From the NCBI RefSeq assembly GCF_040451425.1, contig NZ_CP144374.1, forward strand, positions 806,001 to 870,000: DNA of 64,000 bases, given 5' to 3'. Source of the stretch: Thermodesulfovibrio sp. 3462-1 (GTDB lineage: Bacteria; Nitrospirota; Thermodesulfovibrionia; Thermodesulfovibrionales; Thermodesulfovibrionaceae). The position numbers and the translations under genes were made by a program. Under the pieces are notes generated by a model, which ran no database searches, was not told the DNA's origin, and saw only the letters and a program-made list of their open reading frames with translations. This document shows positions 48,897 through 58,218 of this stretch, in pieces (within the stretch, counting starts at the first letter, position 1; each line of letters opens with the position of its first letter).

Positions 48897-49644
48897 AGAC
48901 TCCCTCCAGAATTTTTTTGTTTATTTCAGAGCAAAGCTCTTTGAGAATTTTCATATCATCTCTGGATAAATTTTTCAACAAATCAGGTCTGTTTTTCAAT
49001 GTGTTTTTCAAAGCTTGACGTTTTCTCCACAGAGCTATTTTTTTATGGTCACCACTTAATAAAACCTCAGGAACTTTCATTCCCTTAAAATCCTCTGGCC
49101 TTGTGTAATGAGGATAGTCTAAAAGTCCTTTCATAAAGGAATCCTCCACTGCTGAAAGCTCATCTCCCAGTGCACCTGGTATTAGCCTTACAATACTATC
49201 TATTATAACCAATGCTGCCAGTTCTCCACCACTTAAAACATAATCTCCCACTGAGACTTCCTCATCCACAAATGCTTTAACCCTCTCATCAATACCCTCA
49301 TATCTACCGCATATTAAAACCATTCCTTTATTTTCTTCTATAAACTCCTGTGCAAGTTTCTGCATAAATTTTCTTCCCTGAGGAGAAAGCAGTAACAGCT
49401 TTTTGGGCTTTTTGTCCTCCTTTACATGCATTATGGCTTTGTAAAATGGCTCTATCTGCATAACCATTCCAGCTCCACCACCATAGGGATAATCATCCAC
49501 TTTTTTATGCTTATCAGATGTAAAGTCTCGTAAATTGTATATCTTCACCTCTGCAATCCCTTTATTTAATGCTTTTCCAACAACGCCATGCTTTATGTAG
49601 CATTCAATTATTTCAGGAAATATTGTTAACACTTCAAATTTCAT
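48877..49644 (-). CDS. trmD: tRNA (guanine-N1)-methyltransferase
   Basis: Methylates G37 of tRNAs next to the anticodon, using a knotted SPOUT fold. 255 residues: [50 protein letters not shown] and [19 protein letters not shown], then the C-terminal helical DNA-free lobe. I chose the ATG at 49644; the frame is open to 49686, but that would begin inside the terminator hairpin. The start has no clear ribosome site. Confidence 0.95.
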   Translation of the reverse strand: MKFEVLTIFPEIIECYIKHGVVGKALNKGIAEVKIYNLRDFTSDKHKKVDDYPYGGGAGMVMQIEPFYKAIMHVKEDKKPKKLLLLSPQGRKFMQKLAQEFIEENKGMVLICGRYEGIDERVKAFVDEEVSVGDYVLSGGELAALVIIDSIVRLIPGALGDELSAVEDSFMKGLLDYPHYTRPEDFKGMKVPEVLLSGDHKKIALWRKRQALKNTLKNRPDLLKNLSRDDMKILKELCSEINKKILEGVYEPVNN

Positions 49645-49668
49645 AAATTTTAATTCAAACTCAAAAGA

Positions 49669-49693
49669 AAAGGGCGTGGATTTCACGCCCTTT
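49669..49693. terminator. Hairpin terminator between khpA and trmD
   Basis: Perfect 10-bp stem AAAGGGCGTG/CACGCCCTTT with a 5-base loop. On the minus strand it is followed by TTCTTTTGAG, so it may end or attenuate rpsP-khpA transcription before trmD. Confidence 0.65.
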
Positions 49694-49713
49694 ATTTAAC
49701 TCTTTTTAATGGA

Positions 49714-49950
49714 CTATTCTAAAATTTCAAGGACACATCTTTTGCCAACTTTTGTTCCAGCAGCACCAAGAATGGTCCTCATAGCCCTTGCGGTTTTACC
49801 CTGCTTTCCGATGACCTTTCCAAGATCACTTGGAGCAACTCTGAGTTCATAAACAGTTGTTTTCTCACCCTCAATCTCAGTAACCTTAACCTCCTCTGGT
49901 TTGTCCACCAGTGACTTTGCCATTGTCTCAATGAGTGTCTTCATGCTCAT
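49714..49950 (-). CDS. khpA: KH-domain RNA-binding protein KhpA
   Basis: 78 residues, a single KH domain with [25 protein letters not shown], the GxxG loop being GKQG. It binds RNA, and in other bacteria a KhpA-KhpB complex affects cell division and translation. It lies between rpsP and trmD as usual. Confidence 0.95.
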   Translation of the reverse strand: MSMKTLIETMAKSLVDKPEEVKVTEIEGEKTTVYELRVAPSDLGKVIGKQGKTARAMRTILGAAGTKVGKRCVLEILE

Positions 49951-49996
49951 GTTCTAACCTCCGTCAAAAGAGTAGTAAAATACCCCAATGGGTATG

Positions 49997-50239
49997 TTAA
50001 GCAGAAACCTGTTCAATTAATTTTTTAACAGTATCCGAAGGTTGTGCGCCCTTCTGTAGCCAGTATTTGACCCTTTCCATATTAAGATTGACTTCTGCAG
50101 GGTCTTTTTTGGGATTATAGGTACCTACAATTTCAATAAAAGGGCCATCTCTTCTAGCTCTTGCATCAGCTACAACAACTCTGTAGAAAGGTTTTTTCTT
50201 TGCTCCCAATCTCATAAGTCTTATTCTAACCAATTGCAT
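49997..50239 (-). CDS. rpsP: 30S ribosomal protein S16
   Basis: 80 residues; [44 protein letters not shown] is the S16 start, then [25 protein letters not shown] site upstream. First gene of the run. The 154-bp region upstream (50240-50393) is very AT-rich; TTGAAT and TAATAT boxes 18 bp apart could be its promoter, and I see nothing else there. Confidence 0.97.
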   Translation of the reverse strand: MQLVRIRLMRLGAKKKPFYRVVVADARARRDGPFIEIVGTYNPKKDPAEVNLNMERVKYWLQKGAQPSDTVKKLIEQVSA

Positions 50240-50393
50240 ACCTCCGAGTAGTTAATCCTTATATATTAAATTATATATTACATATTTATAGCCATTAAAT
50301 TCAACTTTTTTTTAAATTCAAAATTTCCAATAGAATTTAAGCTGGATTGAGTGACATCTGAGAATTTTATATGTTTTCAAGGTCTTGCAAGTA

Positions 50394-50825
50394 TTAAAGA
50401 ACTAAAACATCATCCCAGCTTAAAAGAGTTATACCTTTTTCCTGAAGAATTGATATTGTCTTGTCAAGATTTTCAGTCCTAAGAACAACAACAGCCTTCT
50501 GTCCTGATTTTTCCACAAAGGCGTAAATATATTCAATATTTATGTTTGAATCGTAAAGATGTTTCAGAGCCTCTGCCAGTCCTCCTGGTTGGTCCTTAAC
50601 TGCAATAGCTATTACATTGGTAAGTTTTACTGTAAATTCATTTTTTTCAAGAATATCTTTAGCTTTTTCAGGATCTGTAACAATCATTCTCAGAATTCCA
50701 AACTCAGAAGTATCAGCAATTGAAAGAGCTCTTATGTTTATATCTTGCTCTGCCAGTGCTTTTAAAGCTTCGTAAAGTCTTCCTCTTTTATTTTCCAGAA
50801 AAACCGAGATCTGCTTTATTTTCAT
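50394..50825 (-). CDS. Tandem ACT-domain protein (downstream of paaK copy 2)
   Basis: 143 residues, two ACT domains: MKIKQISVFLENKRGRLYEALKALAEQDINIRALSIAD and VIAIAVKDQPGGLAEALKHLYDSNINIEYIYAFVE. ACT pairs sense amino acids. It follows the second phenylacetate-CoA ligase by 9 bases and resembles the ACT protein at 52149, so each ligase has its own ACT gene. Likely an amino-acid-responsive regulator or activator of the neighbouring enzyme. Confidence 0.88.
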   Translation of the reverse strand: MKIKQISVFLENKRGRLYEALKALAEQDINIRALSIADTSEFGILRMIVTDPEKAKDILEKNEFTVKLTNVIAIAVKDQPGGLAEALKHLYDSNINIEYIYAFVEKSGQKAVVVLRTENLDKTISILQEKGITLLSWDDVLVL

Positions 50826-50834
50826 TTTTTCCTC

Positions 50835-52142
50835 CTAATCTATTAATGTTCTTTTATCAATAACTCTTTTTGCTTTTCCTTCGCTTCTTGGCAGACTTTT
50901 TGGTTCAACAAGGCTAACTTTTACTCTTATGCCAATGGTTTCTTCAATTCTTTTTTCAAGCTTTTTCCTGAGATTCTCAATGTGTTTTACTTCATCAGAA
51001 AAAGTTTCCTTTGACATCTCCACCATTACTTCTATCTCGTCAAGATGCTGAGGTCTTGTAACAACAATCTGATAATGGGGTTCAATTCCTTGAACTTCCA
51101 GAATAGCTCTTTCAATTTGATATGGGAATATCATAACCCCTCTTACTTTTATCATGTCATCAGTTCTTCCACGAATTCTTTCAATTTTTGCAAAAGTTCT
51201 TCCACAGGCGCATTTTTCCCGAATGATTGAAGTTATATCTCTTGTTCTAAATCTTAACATGGGCATTCCTTCCCGGGTAAGGGTTGTAAGGACAAGTTCT
51301 CCTCTTTTTCCATCAGGCAAAGTATCACCTGTGTCAGGATCAATTATTTCCACATAAAAATGATCTTCAAAAACATGCAATCCTTTTTTCTCAATACATT
51401 CATGGGCAACGCCTGGTCCGATTATTTCAGTTAATCCATAAATATTAAGCGCGTTTATGTTAAATCTCTTCTCAATCTCTTTTCTCATCTGCTCGGTCCA
51501 CATTTCAGCACCAAAACATCCTGCCTTGAGCTTAAGAGTTCTCGGTTCAACTCCCATCTCCTCTGCTACTTCAGCCATATAAAGAGCATAAGAGGGTGTA
51601 CATGTAAGAATCGTTGAGCCAAAATCTCTCATTATTTCAATCTGTCTTCTTGTATTTCCAGCACTTGCTGGCACAATCATTGCTCCGATTTTTTGAGCTC
51701 CATAGTGAACTCCAAATCCACCAGTAAAAAGACCATATCCATAACAGTTCTGAATAATATCATCTTTTGTGGCTCCAGCCATTGTAAGGCATCTTGCCAT
51801 TACTTCAGCCCATACTTCAATGTCATTGCGTGTATATCCTGCCACAACAGGTTTTCCAGTTGTTCCACTGGACATGTGAATCTCAACAATTTCACTCAAT
51901 GAAGCAGCAAACATTCCAAAGGGATAAACCTCTCTTAAGTCTGCCTTTGATGTAAATGGAATGTTTTTAATATCATCAAGAGTTTTTATGTCTTCTGGCT
52001 TAAGTCCTACTTCATCAAATTTTTTTCTGTAGTAAGGAACTTTTTCATATGCCCTCTTAATTGTTTGTTTTAACCGCTCAAGTTGTAATGCTCTGAGTTC
52101 TTCTTCTGACATGCATTCCATTTCTTTATTCCATATCATCAT
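50835..52142 (-). CDS. Phenylacetate-CoA ligase (copy 2)
   Basis: 435 residues, PaaK group of adenylate-forming enzymes: activates phenylacetate or related arylacetates with ATP and CoA. AMP-binding loop [58 protein letters not shown] and C-terminal [19 protein letters not shown], with Lys in the final GKAKRV. GAGGTG site. The second of two related ligases in the iorB operon. Confidence 0.92.
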   Translation of the reverse strand: MMIWNKEMECMSEEELRALQLERLKQTIKRAYEKVPYYRKKFDEVGLKPEDIKTLDDIKNIPFTSKADLREVYPFGMFAASLSEIVEIHMSSGTTGKPVVAGYTRNDIEVWAEVMARCLTMAGATKDDIIQNCYGYGLFTGGFGVHYGAQKIGAMIVPASAGNTRRQIEIMRDFGSTILTCTPSYALYMAEVAEEMGVEPRTLKLKAGCFGAEMWTEQMRKEIEKRFNINALNIYGLTEIIGPGVAHECIEKKGLHVFEDHFYVEIIDPDTGDTLPDGKRGELVLTTLTREGMPMLRFRTRDITSIIREKCACGRTFAKIERIRGRTDDMIKVRGVMIFPYQIERAILEVQGIEPHYQIVVTRPQHLDEIEVMVEMSKETFSDEVKHIENLRKKLEKRIEETIGIRVKVSLVEPKSLPRSEGKAKRVIDKRTLID

Positions 52143-52148
52143 ATCACC

Positions 52149-52571
52149 TCATTCAATAGGTTTTAAAAAATTAAGATTTTCACTTTTAAGAGCTTCCATA
52201 GCCTTTTGAGTGTTTTCTACTTCAACAATTAAGTAAGCTTTTTTTCTTGTTTCAGCAACATAAACAGCAGCACTTTCAATATTTATGCCCTTTGAAGATA
52301 AAATTTTAACAACTTCATGAAGTCCACCAGGTTGATCCTTCATTTCAATTCCAATCGCTTCATTGAGCGACACCGTAAATCCTTTTTCTTTTAACAGTTG
52401 GAAGGCTTCTTTACATCTGTCAACCATAAACTTTATTATTCCAAATCCATTGGTGCTTGTAATGGAAAAAGCGAGAATATTTATGTTTGCTTCTGCAAGA
52501 ACTTTTGTAATTCTTTCAAGTCTTCCAGGTTTGTTCTCAGCAAATACTGAAATTATGTAAATTTTATCCAT
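52149..52571 (-). CDS. Tandem ACT-domain protein (downstream of paaK copy 1)
   Basis: 140 residues with two ACT repeats: MDKIYIISVFAENKPGRLERITKVLAEANINILAFSI and IGIEMKDQPGGLHEVVKILSSKGINIESAAVYV. Paralogue of the protein at 50394. The AGGAGG site is well placed. It begins 9 bases after the first ligase. Role as for its paralogue: probable amino-acid sensor. Confidence 0.88.
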   Translation of the reverse strand: MDKIYIISVFAENKPGRLERITKVLAEANINILAFSITSTNGFGIIKFMVDRCKEAFQLLKEKGFTVSLNEAIGIEMKDQPGGLHEVVKILSSKGINIESAAVYVAETRKKAYLIVEVENTQKAMEALKSENLNFLKPIE

Positions 52572-52580
52572 ATAAGCCTC

Positions 52581-53876
52581 CTAAATTGTTCTTTTATCAA
52601 TAACTCTTTTTGCTTTTCCTTCACTGACAGGTAGTGTCCCTGGTTCAAGAAGTTCTACTTTTGGCTTTACCATCGTAGCAGACCTGATTTTCTCTACGAT
52701 TTCCTCTTTTAATTTAATTAATTTCTCAATTTTTCCGTCAAAAAGCTCTCTGTCAATCTCCACCTTGACAATCATTTCATCATAAGACTCAAGAACAATT
52801 TGATAATTTTGGGCAACACCCTTAATTCCCATAAGCACCTGCTCAATCTGCTGCGGAAAGATATTGACTCCTTTAACTATGAACATGTCATCAGATCTGC
52901 CAAGAATTCTTGAAATTCTTCTATGAGTTCTACCACATTTGCATGGTTCTGAAATAATTCTTGTTAAATCCCTTGTTCTATATCTTATAAGAGGCATTGC
53001 TTCCCTGTTAAGGGTTGTTAAAACGAGTTCACCAATCTCACCATCAGGTAAAGGGGCGCCTGTTTCAGGATTGATGATCTCCATAAGAAAATTGTCTTCC
53101 CATATATGAAGTCCCTCTTTGTATGGGCATTCAAATCCAACTCCAGGACCATTCATCTCTGTAAGTCCATAACAGTTATAAATATCTATGCCAAGCATAT
53201 TTTCAATTTTTTTTCTTGTCTCTTCAGAGTACGGTTCTGCACCAAGATAGGCTCTCTTAAGTTTTAGTTCCTTTCTTGGATCAATTCCTTTTTCATAAAG
53301 CACAGAGGCAACATAAAGAGCATAACTTGGAGTAATGTGAAGTATGGTTGTTCCAAAATCTTTCATTAAATTAATCTGCCTTTCAGTATTTCCAGGTCCA
53401 GCAGGAATTACAAGAATCCCCACTTTTTCAGCTCCATAATGCATTACAAAAGCTCCAGTAAAGAGTCCATAGGTCATACTGTTTTGTAAAATATCCCCCT
53501 TTGTAGCACCTGTCATAACAAGACAACGAGCAATTAGCTCTGCTGAGTTATTTATATCTTTTTTTGAAAAAAATATTGCCTTGGGTTTTCCAGTTGTTCC
53601 ACTTGATGTATGAAGTCTGATTACCTTTTCAGGAGTAACGGTAAGAAGTCCATAAGGATAATCAACAAAAAGGTCCTCCTTCGTTGTAAAGGGAAAACAT
53701 TTTATATCTTCAAGAGATTTAAGCTTTGAAGGATTTACTCCTGCATCCTGAAATTTCTTTCTGTAGTGAGGGACTTTTTGATAAACTCTTGTGAGAACCC
53801 TTTTTAATCTTGCAAACTGTAGCTTCTCAAGTTTTTGCCTCGGCAATGTTTCTAATTCTTTGTTCCAGAATGGCAT
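52581..53876 (-). CDS. Phenylacetate-CoA ligase (copy 1)
   Basis: 431 residues. Same architecture as the copy at 50835: [75 protein letters not shown] and the final [12 protein letters not shown]. Overlaps iorB by 50 bp. With IorB it suggests flux between arylacetyl-CoA and arylpyruvate: either breakdown of aromatic amino acids or their synthesis from arylacetates. Confidence 0.92.
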   Translation of the reverse strand: MPFWNKELETLPRQKLEKLQFARLKRVLTRVYQKVPHYRKKFQDAGVNPSKLKSLEDIKCFPFTTKEDLFVDYPYGLLTVTPEKVIRLHTSSGTTGKPKAIFFSKKDINNSAELIARCLVMTGATKGDILQNSMTYGLFTGAFVMHYGAEKVGILVIPAGPGNTERQINLMKDFGTTILHITPSYALYVASVLYEKGIDPRKELKLKRAYLGAEPYSEETRKKIENMLGIDIYNCYGLTEMNGPGVGFECPYKEGLHIWEDNFLMEIINPETGAPLPDGEIGELVLTTLNREAMPLIRYRTRDLTRIISEPCKCGRTHRRISRILGRSDDMFIVKGVNIFPQQIEQVLMGIKGVAQNYQIVLESYDEMIVKVEIDRELFDGKIEKLIKLKEEIVEKIRSATMVKPKVELLEPGTLPVSEGKAKRVIDKRTI

Positions 53877-54450
53877 TTTCTTTTATTAACCTCCTGCCTT
53901 CATTGAATGCTTTTATATTAAGATCAATTGTGTTTGGTGGAACTGCCTTTGAAATCACATCATGCCATGTTTCTTCCTTAAAAGATAGCAAAGTTGAGAG
54001 AATCCCAAGTATTACAGAGTTTTCTACTTTGGCATTTCCCAGTTGTTTTGCAATTTTGTCTGCTTGCACTGGAATGACAACAAAGCCTTTTTGATTAAGG
54101 AGACTCTCCACATCCTGAGGATAGTCTTTTTCTTCAGCCATTGCTGGAAGAATTTTTTTCTTATTTAAAATTACAATCCCATTTTTTTTAAGAAATCGTA
54201 AATATCTTAATGCTTCAAGTTCTTCCAGTGCTACTATTATATGAGCTTTACCAGAGGGAATCTGTGGAGAGAAAACTTTATCTCCAAATCTTATATGACT
54301 TATAACACTTCCACCTCTTTGAGCCATTCCATGAATTTCACTTTCTTTAACATCATATCCACTCTGAAAAGCAACCTGGGCAATAATTCTGCTTGATAGA
54401 ATAATTCCCTGCCCGCCGGTTCCAGATAAAATTATGTTGGTTGTAGACAT
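53827..54450 (-). CDS. iorB: Indolepyruvate ferredoxin oxidoreductase beta subunit
   Basis: 207 residues, gamma-type domain of 2-oxoacid oxidoreductases: IILSGTGGQGIILSSRIIAQVA, EIHGMAQRGGSVISHIRFG, ALEELEALRYLRFL and NSVILGILSTLL. Partner of IorA (43931). First gene of iorB-paaK-ACT-paaK-ACT. Extended -10 TGTTAGAAT 6 bases before the ATG and no ribosome site. Confidence 0.93.
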   Translation of the reverse strand: MSTTNIILSGTGGQGIILSSRIIAQVAFQSGYDVKESEIHGMAQRGGSVISHIRFGDKVFSPQIPSGKAHIIVALEELEALRYLRFLKKNGIVILNKKKILPAMAEEKDYPQDVESLLNQKGFVVIPVQADKIAKQLGNAKVENSVILGILSTLLSFKEETWHDVISKAVPPNTIDLNIKAFNEGRRLIKENAILEQRIRNIAEAKT

Positions 54451-54456
54451 GGAAAA

Positions 54457-54465
54457 ATTCTAACA
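54457..54465 (-). promoter_or_regulatory. Extended -10, predicted leaderless start of iorB
   Basis: TGTTAGAAT on the minus strand (TAGAAT 54462-54457), 6 bases before the ATG at 54450. No Shine-Dalgarno sequence. Confidence 0.6.
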
Positions 54466-54544
54466 TATGATAAAAATAGTTTGCAATAGTATGGCAGAAT
54501 TTTTTGAATCAGGCTTGCAGAGTCAGCAAAGAATAACTGAGTTA

Positions 54545-54553
54545 TGGTATCAT
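54545..54553 (+). promoter_or_regulatory. Extended -10, predicted leaderless start of lptE
   Basis: TGGTATCAT (TATCAT 54548-54553), 7 bases before the ATG at 54561. No Shine-Dalgarno sequence. Confidence 0.55.
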
Positions 54554-54560
54554 AAATTAC

Positions 54561-55094
54561 ATGAACATTGCAGAAAAACGAAAGATTTTAAACATTTTTA
54601 CTTTCCTATTGATTTTTAGCCTCATTCTGCAGAGCTGTGGATACAGGATTTATACAAAGGCTGATTTGCCTTTTCAGGAGCTTTACTTTAGAAATGTTGA
54701 AAATCTTACTCTTGAACCAGGACTTCAGGATAAAATGAGAAAAATTGCCTATCAAACACTTATTGACAACGGCTTTACTCTTACATCATCTGCCAGCAGA
54801 GTGCTTGACATTCAAATAAAAAATTATCGCCTGATTACTCTTTCGGAAATTGGACTTAATACTGTGGAGTATCAGATCGTTATGGAAGTTAAGGCAATTC
54901 TTTATGATGAAAAAGGGAATAAAATAAAAGAGTTCACACCATCTTCACCTTTTACAACATTTTTTAGAACTACAAGGGACTTACCAAATGTAATTGCTAA
55001 TAAAGAGCTTGCTATAGATTCTTTAATAAGGGACATATGCGATGACATGGTAAGAAAGCTTATTTTTGATAAAGAAGAAAAACATGAAGAATGA
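54561..55094 (+). CDS. lptE: LPS-assembly lipoprotein LptE
   Basis: 177 residues. Lipoprotein signal with a lipobox LQSC (Cys near residue 26) then GYRIYTKADLPF, the LptE-family GYR start, and ILDIQIKNYRL-type strands. LptE plugs and helps assemble the LptD barrel that inserts LPS in the outer leaflet. It precedes holA with a 4-bp overlap, the typical lptE-holA pair. Confidence 0.87.
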   Translation: MNIAEKRKILNIFTFLLIFSLILQSCGYRIYTKADLPFQELYFRNVENLTLEPGLQDKMRKIAYQTLIDNGFTLTSSASRVLDIQIKNYRLITLSEIGLNTVEYQIVMEVKAILYDEKGNKIKEFTPSSPFTTFFRTTRDLPNVIANKELAIDSLIRDICDDMVRKLIFDKEEKHEE

Positions 55095-55981
55095 GAGATT
55101 CCTTACTTGAAATACAGAAATTTGAACAGGAAATAAAAAAGGGACTCCTGAAATACCTTTATTTTTGCTATGCTCAGGAACAATTTTTTCTTTTTGAAGC
55201 AGGAAGTCTCATTCGTAGAAACTTTGATTCAATTTCCATTGAAATATATGATTCACCAGAAGAAGTTGATACAAATTCATTTGCATCTATTTCTTTATTT
55301 ACTCCAAAAAGAATACTGCTCGTATACAATTTTGAAAAAATAAAAAAAACTGAAAAAAGAGTTGAATGGTTGAATAAGATTAAAGTAAGGAGTAATACAT
55401 ATGTTAATCTCATCGTTCTGTGCAATGCTTCATACAAAGATATTTCTGAAGAGGTCAATTTTGTAAAAAAAGCTGCTGATGGTAGCAGTGACAAAGAGAG
55501 ATTTAGTGCTGCTGTTTATAATTTTGATATTTATGAAAGAGAGCTTCCTGCATGGATAACTTACAAGGCATCACAATTTGGAATCTCTCTCAAACCAGAT
55601 GCGGTCTATTATTTAATTGATATTACCGGTGGACAGCCGGGTTTGATTTCTTCTGAGATTGAAAAAATATCGCTTCTTACAGAGAAATCTCATATAGGAC
55701 TTTTTGACATCAAGGATATTCTAACAGAGCTTGGAGAGTTTACACCCTTTGACCTTGTTGATGCTATAAAGAAAAAGGACAGACAAAGAGCATTCAAACT
55801 TCTTGATAAACTTCAAAATACTGAACCAGACATGATTCTTGGAGCATTGAACTGGTATTATAACAATAAAAACGATTTAGATGAAAAAGTCTACTCACTT
55901 CTTTACAGAGCAAATCTTTCATTAAGACAGGCTCGTAGCTTAAGCCTTGATATGCTTGTCTATGAGTTGATGAAGGATTAG
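55091..55981 (+). CDS. holA: DNA polymerase III delta subunit
   Basis: 296 residues. Clamp-loader wrench: YLYFCYAQEQFFLFEAGSLI near the N-terminus, FTPKRILLVYNFEKI, then QPGLISSEIEKISLLT and FTPFDLVDAIKKKDRQRAFKLLDKL in the collar region. No Walker motif, as expected for delta. Converges on the amidohydrolase gene with a 4-bp overlap. Confidence 0.9.
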   Translation: MRDSLLEIQKFEQEIKKGLLKYLYFCYAQEQFFLFEAGSLIRRNFDSISIEIYDSPEEVDTNSFASISLFTPKRILLVYNFEKIKKTEKRVEWLNKIKVRSNTYVNLIVLCNASYKDISEEVNFVKKAADGSSDKERFSAAVYNFDIYERELPAWITYKASQFGISLKPDAVYYLIDITGGQPGLISSEIEKISLLTEKSHIGLFDIKDILTELGEFTPFDLVDAIKKKDRQRAFKLLDKLQNTEPDMILGALNWYYNNKNDLDEKVYSLLYRANLSLRQARSLSLDMLVYELMKD

Positions 55982-57288
55982 GAGGATTTTATTCTTTCAG
56001 CCCACCACAGTGCTTTATCAATTATCTCATCTTCATCAACAAACTGATGCCTGCCATTGATTATCACAGGAACACCATTAACAAAAACATCTTCAATGTC
56101 AGATGCCTTTGCAGAATAGATTATTGTTGAGTATATATCATAAACAGGCTGTAGATGGGGCTTTCTTAGATTTATTAAAATCATGTCAGCTTTTTTACCT
56201 ATTTCTATACTTCCTGTTTCATTTTCAATCCCAAGGGATTCTGCTGCCCATACTGTAAGCATTTTCATGGAGGTTTTTACATCAAGCACGGTTGGATCTG
56301 CTGTAATTCCCTTTTGAACCTTTGCTGCAATTGCAATCTCTTCAAGAAGGTCAAGGTTGTTGTTGCTTGCTGCACCATCTGTTCCCATGCTTACTTTTAC
56401 ACCTTTTTTGATCATTCTTGCTACAGGCGCAACCCCACTTGAAAGCTTGAGATTGCTTTCAATGCAATGGGAAACTCCGATGCCTCTTTCAGCCATAATC
56501 TCCATTTCTTCATCATCAAGCCATACTGAATGTGCAGCGATTATTCTCCCTTCAAGAAAGCCTATTTCATCAAGATATTTAACAGGTCTTTTACCATGCT
56601 CTTTAATGCATTCCTCAACTTCATGAAATGTTTCACTGAGATGGATATGAATGGGAACTCTGTTTTTCAATGCAAACTCTTTTGATTTAATAAGCGTTTC
56701 CCTGCTACATGTATAAATGGCATGAGGTGCCACAGCAGGAATAATGAGTTCGTCGCTTCCGTATTTTTCAATGAATTCTTTAGCTTTTTTAAGATAGTCA
56801 TCAGCTCCATTTCCTGATGCAGTGGGGAAATCAAGAACCCCCTGTCCAATGACTGCCCTTATCCCGAGTTTTTTTGCTGCATCTGCAACGGATTCAGTGA
56901 AAAAATACATGTCATTAAATGTTGTTGTTCCGCTTTTAAGCATCTCCAATGAGGCAAGCAAGGTTCCATCATAAACAAATTCATGGCTTAAGAATTTTGC
57001 CTCTCTGGGCCATATATGCTCAGTAAGCCACTGTTTAAGAGGCAGGTCATCGGCAATGCCTCTGAATAAGACCATTGCAGCATGTGTATGGGTGTTTATA
57101 AACCCAGGCATCAAGGCTGAATGAGAGTTGCCATATATGGGAATTGAAGGGTCTTTATATTTTTTTAATATCTCTGTGAACTCTGCAATATCCTTAATTC
57201 TTCCATCTTCAACAACCACTGCTCCGTTTTCAATTACTTCATCTTTTTTATTCATCGTAATCAAGTATTGTGCACGAACTATAAACAT
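55978..57288 (-). CDS. Amidohydrolase of the MTA/SAH deaminase family
   Basis: 436 residues. Metal-dependent deaminase: PGFINTHTHAAMVLFRGIADDLPLKQWL, HIHLSET, AAHSVWLDDEEM and MGTDGAASNN. These match 5'-methylthioadenosine/S-adenosylhomocysteine deaminases. The same family also includes aminodeoxyfutalosine deaminase (MqnX) of menaquinone synthesis, and the gene just upstream is a UbiA-type prenyltransferase, so that alternative deserves weight. AGGAGG lies rather far (12 bases) from the ATG. Confidence 0.88.
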   Translation of the reverse strand: MFIVRAQYLITMNKKDEVIENGAVVVEDGRIKDIAEFTEILKKYKDPSIPIYGNSHSALMPGFINTHTHAAMVLFRGIADDLPLKQWLTEHIWPREAKFLSHEFVYDGTLLASLEMLKSGTTTFNDMYFFTESVADAAKKLGIRAVIGQGVLDFPTASGNGADDYLKKAKEFIEKYGSDELIIPAVAPHAIYTCSRETLIKSKEFALKNRVPIHIHLSETFHEVEECIKEHGKRPVKYLDEIGFLEGRIIAAHSVWLDDEEMEIMAERGIGVSHCIESNLKLSSGVAPVARMIKKGVKVSMGTDGAASNNNLDLLEEIAIAAKVQKGITADPTVLDVKTSMKMLTVWAAESLGIENETGSIEIGKKADMILINLRKPHLQPVYDIYSTIIYSAKASDIEDVFVNGVPVIINGRHQFVDEDEIIDKALWWAERIKSS

Positions 57289-57304
57289 CTGTTTATTGCT
57301 CCTC

Positions 57305-58168
57305 CTAAAGCTTTATCAATACAGCCATTGCAGTAAATATGAATACGGTTACACTTATATATCCATTCATATTAAAGAAAGCAATATTAAGCTTTGAAAG
57401 GTCATGGGGTTTTACAAGTCTGTGTTCATTTATGAATAAATAGGCAACCACTGCCATTCCAAGCCAGTAAAACATGTTTAACTTGAAAATAAAACCTGTT
57501 AAAACAAGAAAGCTCCATGCAATAAAATGAAAAAGCCTTGCAAGGTATATTGCTTTTTTTACTCCAAAGACTTTTGGAATAGAATAGATGCCGTATTTTT
57601 TATCAAAATCCACATCCCACATTGCATAAAGAGTATCAAAGCCAGCAAGCCAGAAAACAACTGTCAAAACCATTGGAATTATCTCCCAGTTAAAACTTCC
57701 CCTAACAGCAATCCATGCTCCAAGTGGTGCAAGGGCAAGAGCTAATCCAAGCACAAAATGGCATGCCCATGTAAACCTCTTTGTATATGAATATATAAAA
57801 AGTATAAAAATAGCCAAAGGAGAAAGTTTAAAACAAAGGGGATTTAACATCCATGCTGAATAAACAAATATTATGAGGCAAAGCACAGTGAACAATGCTG
57901 CTTCCCATAGTTTGATTTTTCCTGTGGGAATCTCTCTCTGAGCAGTTCTGGGATTAAGAGCATCTATTTTCCTGTCAATTATTCTGTTAAATCCAAAAGC
58001 ACTGGCTCGTGCAGTAACCATTGCAACAGTAATCCAGAGTATCTTTTCAACCTGAGGAATTCCTCCAGCTGAAAGCAATGCTCCTGCAAAAGCAAAGGGA
58101 AGGGCAAAAACACTGTGTTCAATTTTAATCATTCTAAGATAAAGAACAGCCTTATTCAATATGGACAT
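57305..58168 (-). CDS. UbiA family prenyltransferase (UbiA/MqnP-like)
   Basis: 287 residues, eight or nine membrane helices, with the two Asp-rich motifs NRIIDRKIDALNPRT (about 61-75) and YAMWDVDFDKKYGI (about 180-193). The motifs HSVFALPFAFAGAL and TAQREIPTGKI fit 4-hydroxybenzoate polyprenyltransferase and the homologous MqnP of the futalosine menaquinone route; an anaerobe would need the latter. No ribosome site; extended -10 TGTTATAAT 5 bases before the ATG. Confidence 0.9.
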   Translation of the reverse strand: MSILNKAVLYLRMIKIEHSVFALPFAFAGALLSAGGIPQVEKILWITVAMVTARASAFGFNRIIDRKIDALNPRTAQREIPTGKIKLWEAALFTVLCLIIFVYSAWMLNPLCFKLSPLAIFILFIYSYTKRFTWACHFVLGLALALAPLGAWIAVRGSFNWEIIPMVLTVVFWLAGFDTLYAMWDVDFDKKYGIYSIPKVFGVKKAIYLARLFHFIAWSFLVLTGFIFKLNMFYWLGMAVVAYLFINEHRLVKPHDLSKLNIAFFNMNGYISVTVFIFTAMAVLIKL

Positions 58169-58173
58169 AAAAT

Positions 58174-58182
58174 ATTATAACA
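58174..58182 (-). promoter_or_regulatory. Extended -10, predicted leaderless start of ubiA-type gene
   Basis: TGTTATAAT on the minus strand, with TATAAT ending 5 bases before the ATG at 58168. No Shine-Dalgarno sequence; -35 poor, as is common for extended -10 promoters. Confidence 0.6.
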
Positions 58183-58218
58183 TTAATTTTCCCAGTTAAG
58201 ATGAGGATTCATGTTTTA

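Noticed and set aside
49645-49686. Longer TrmD start at 49686
   Set aside because: It would start inside the terminator hairpin and add 14 residues not expected before [11 protein letters not shown].
52581-53876. Tandem paaK copies as a recent exact duplication
   Set aside because: The two proteins differ throughout, including motif-flanking residues, so the duplication is old or they have different origins.
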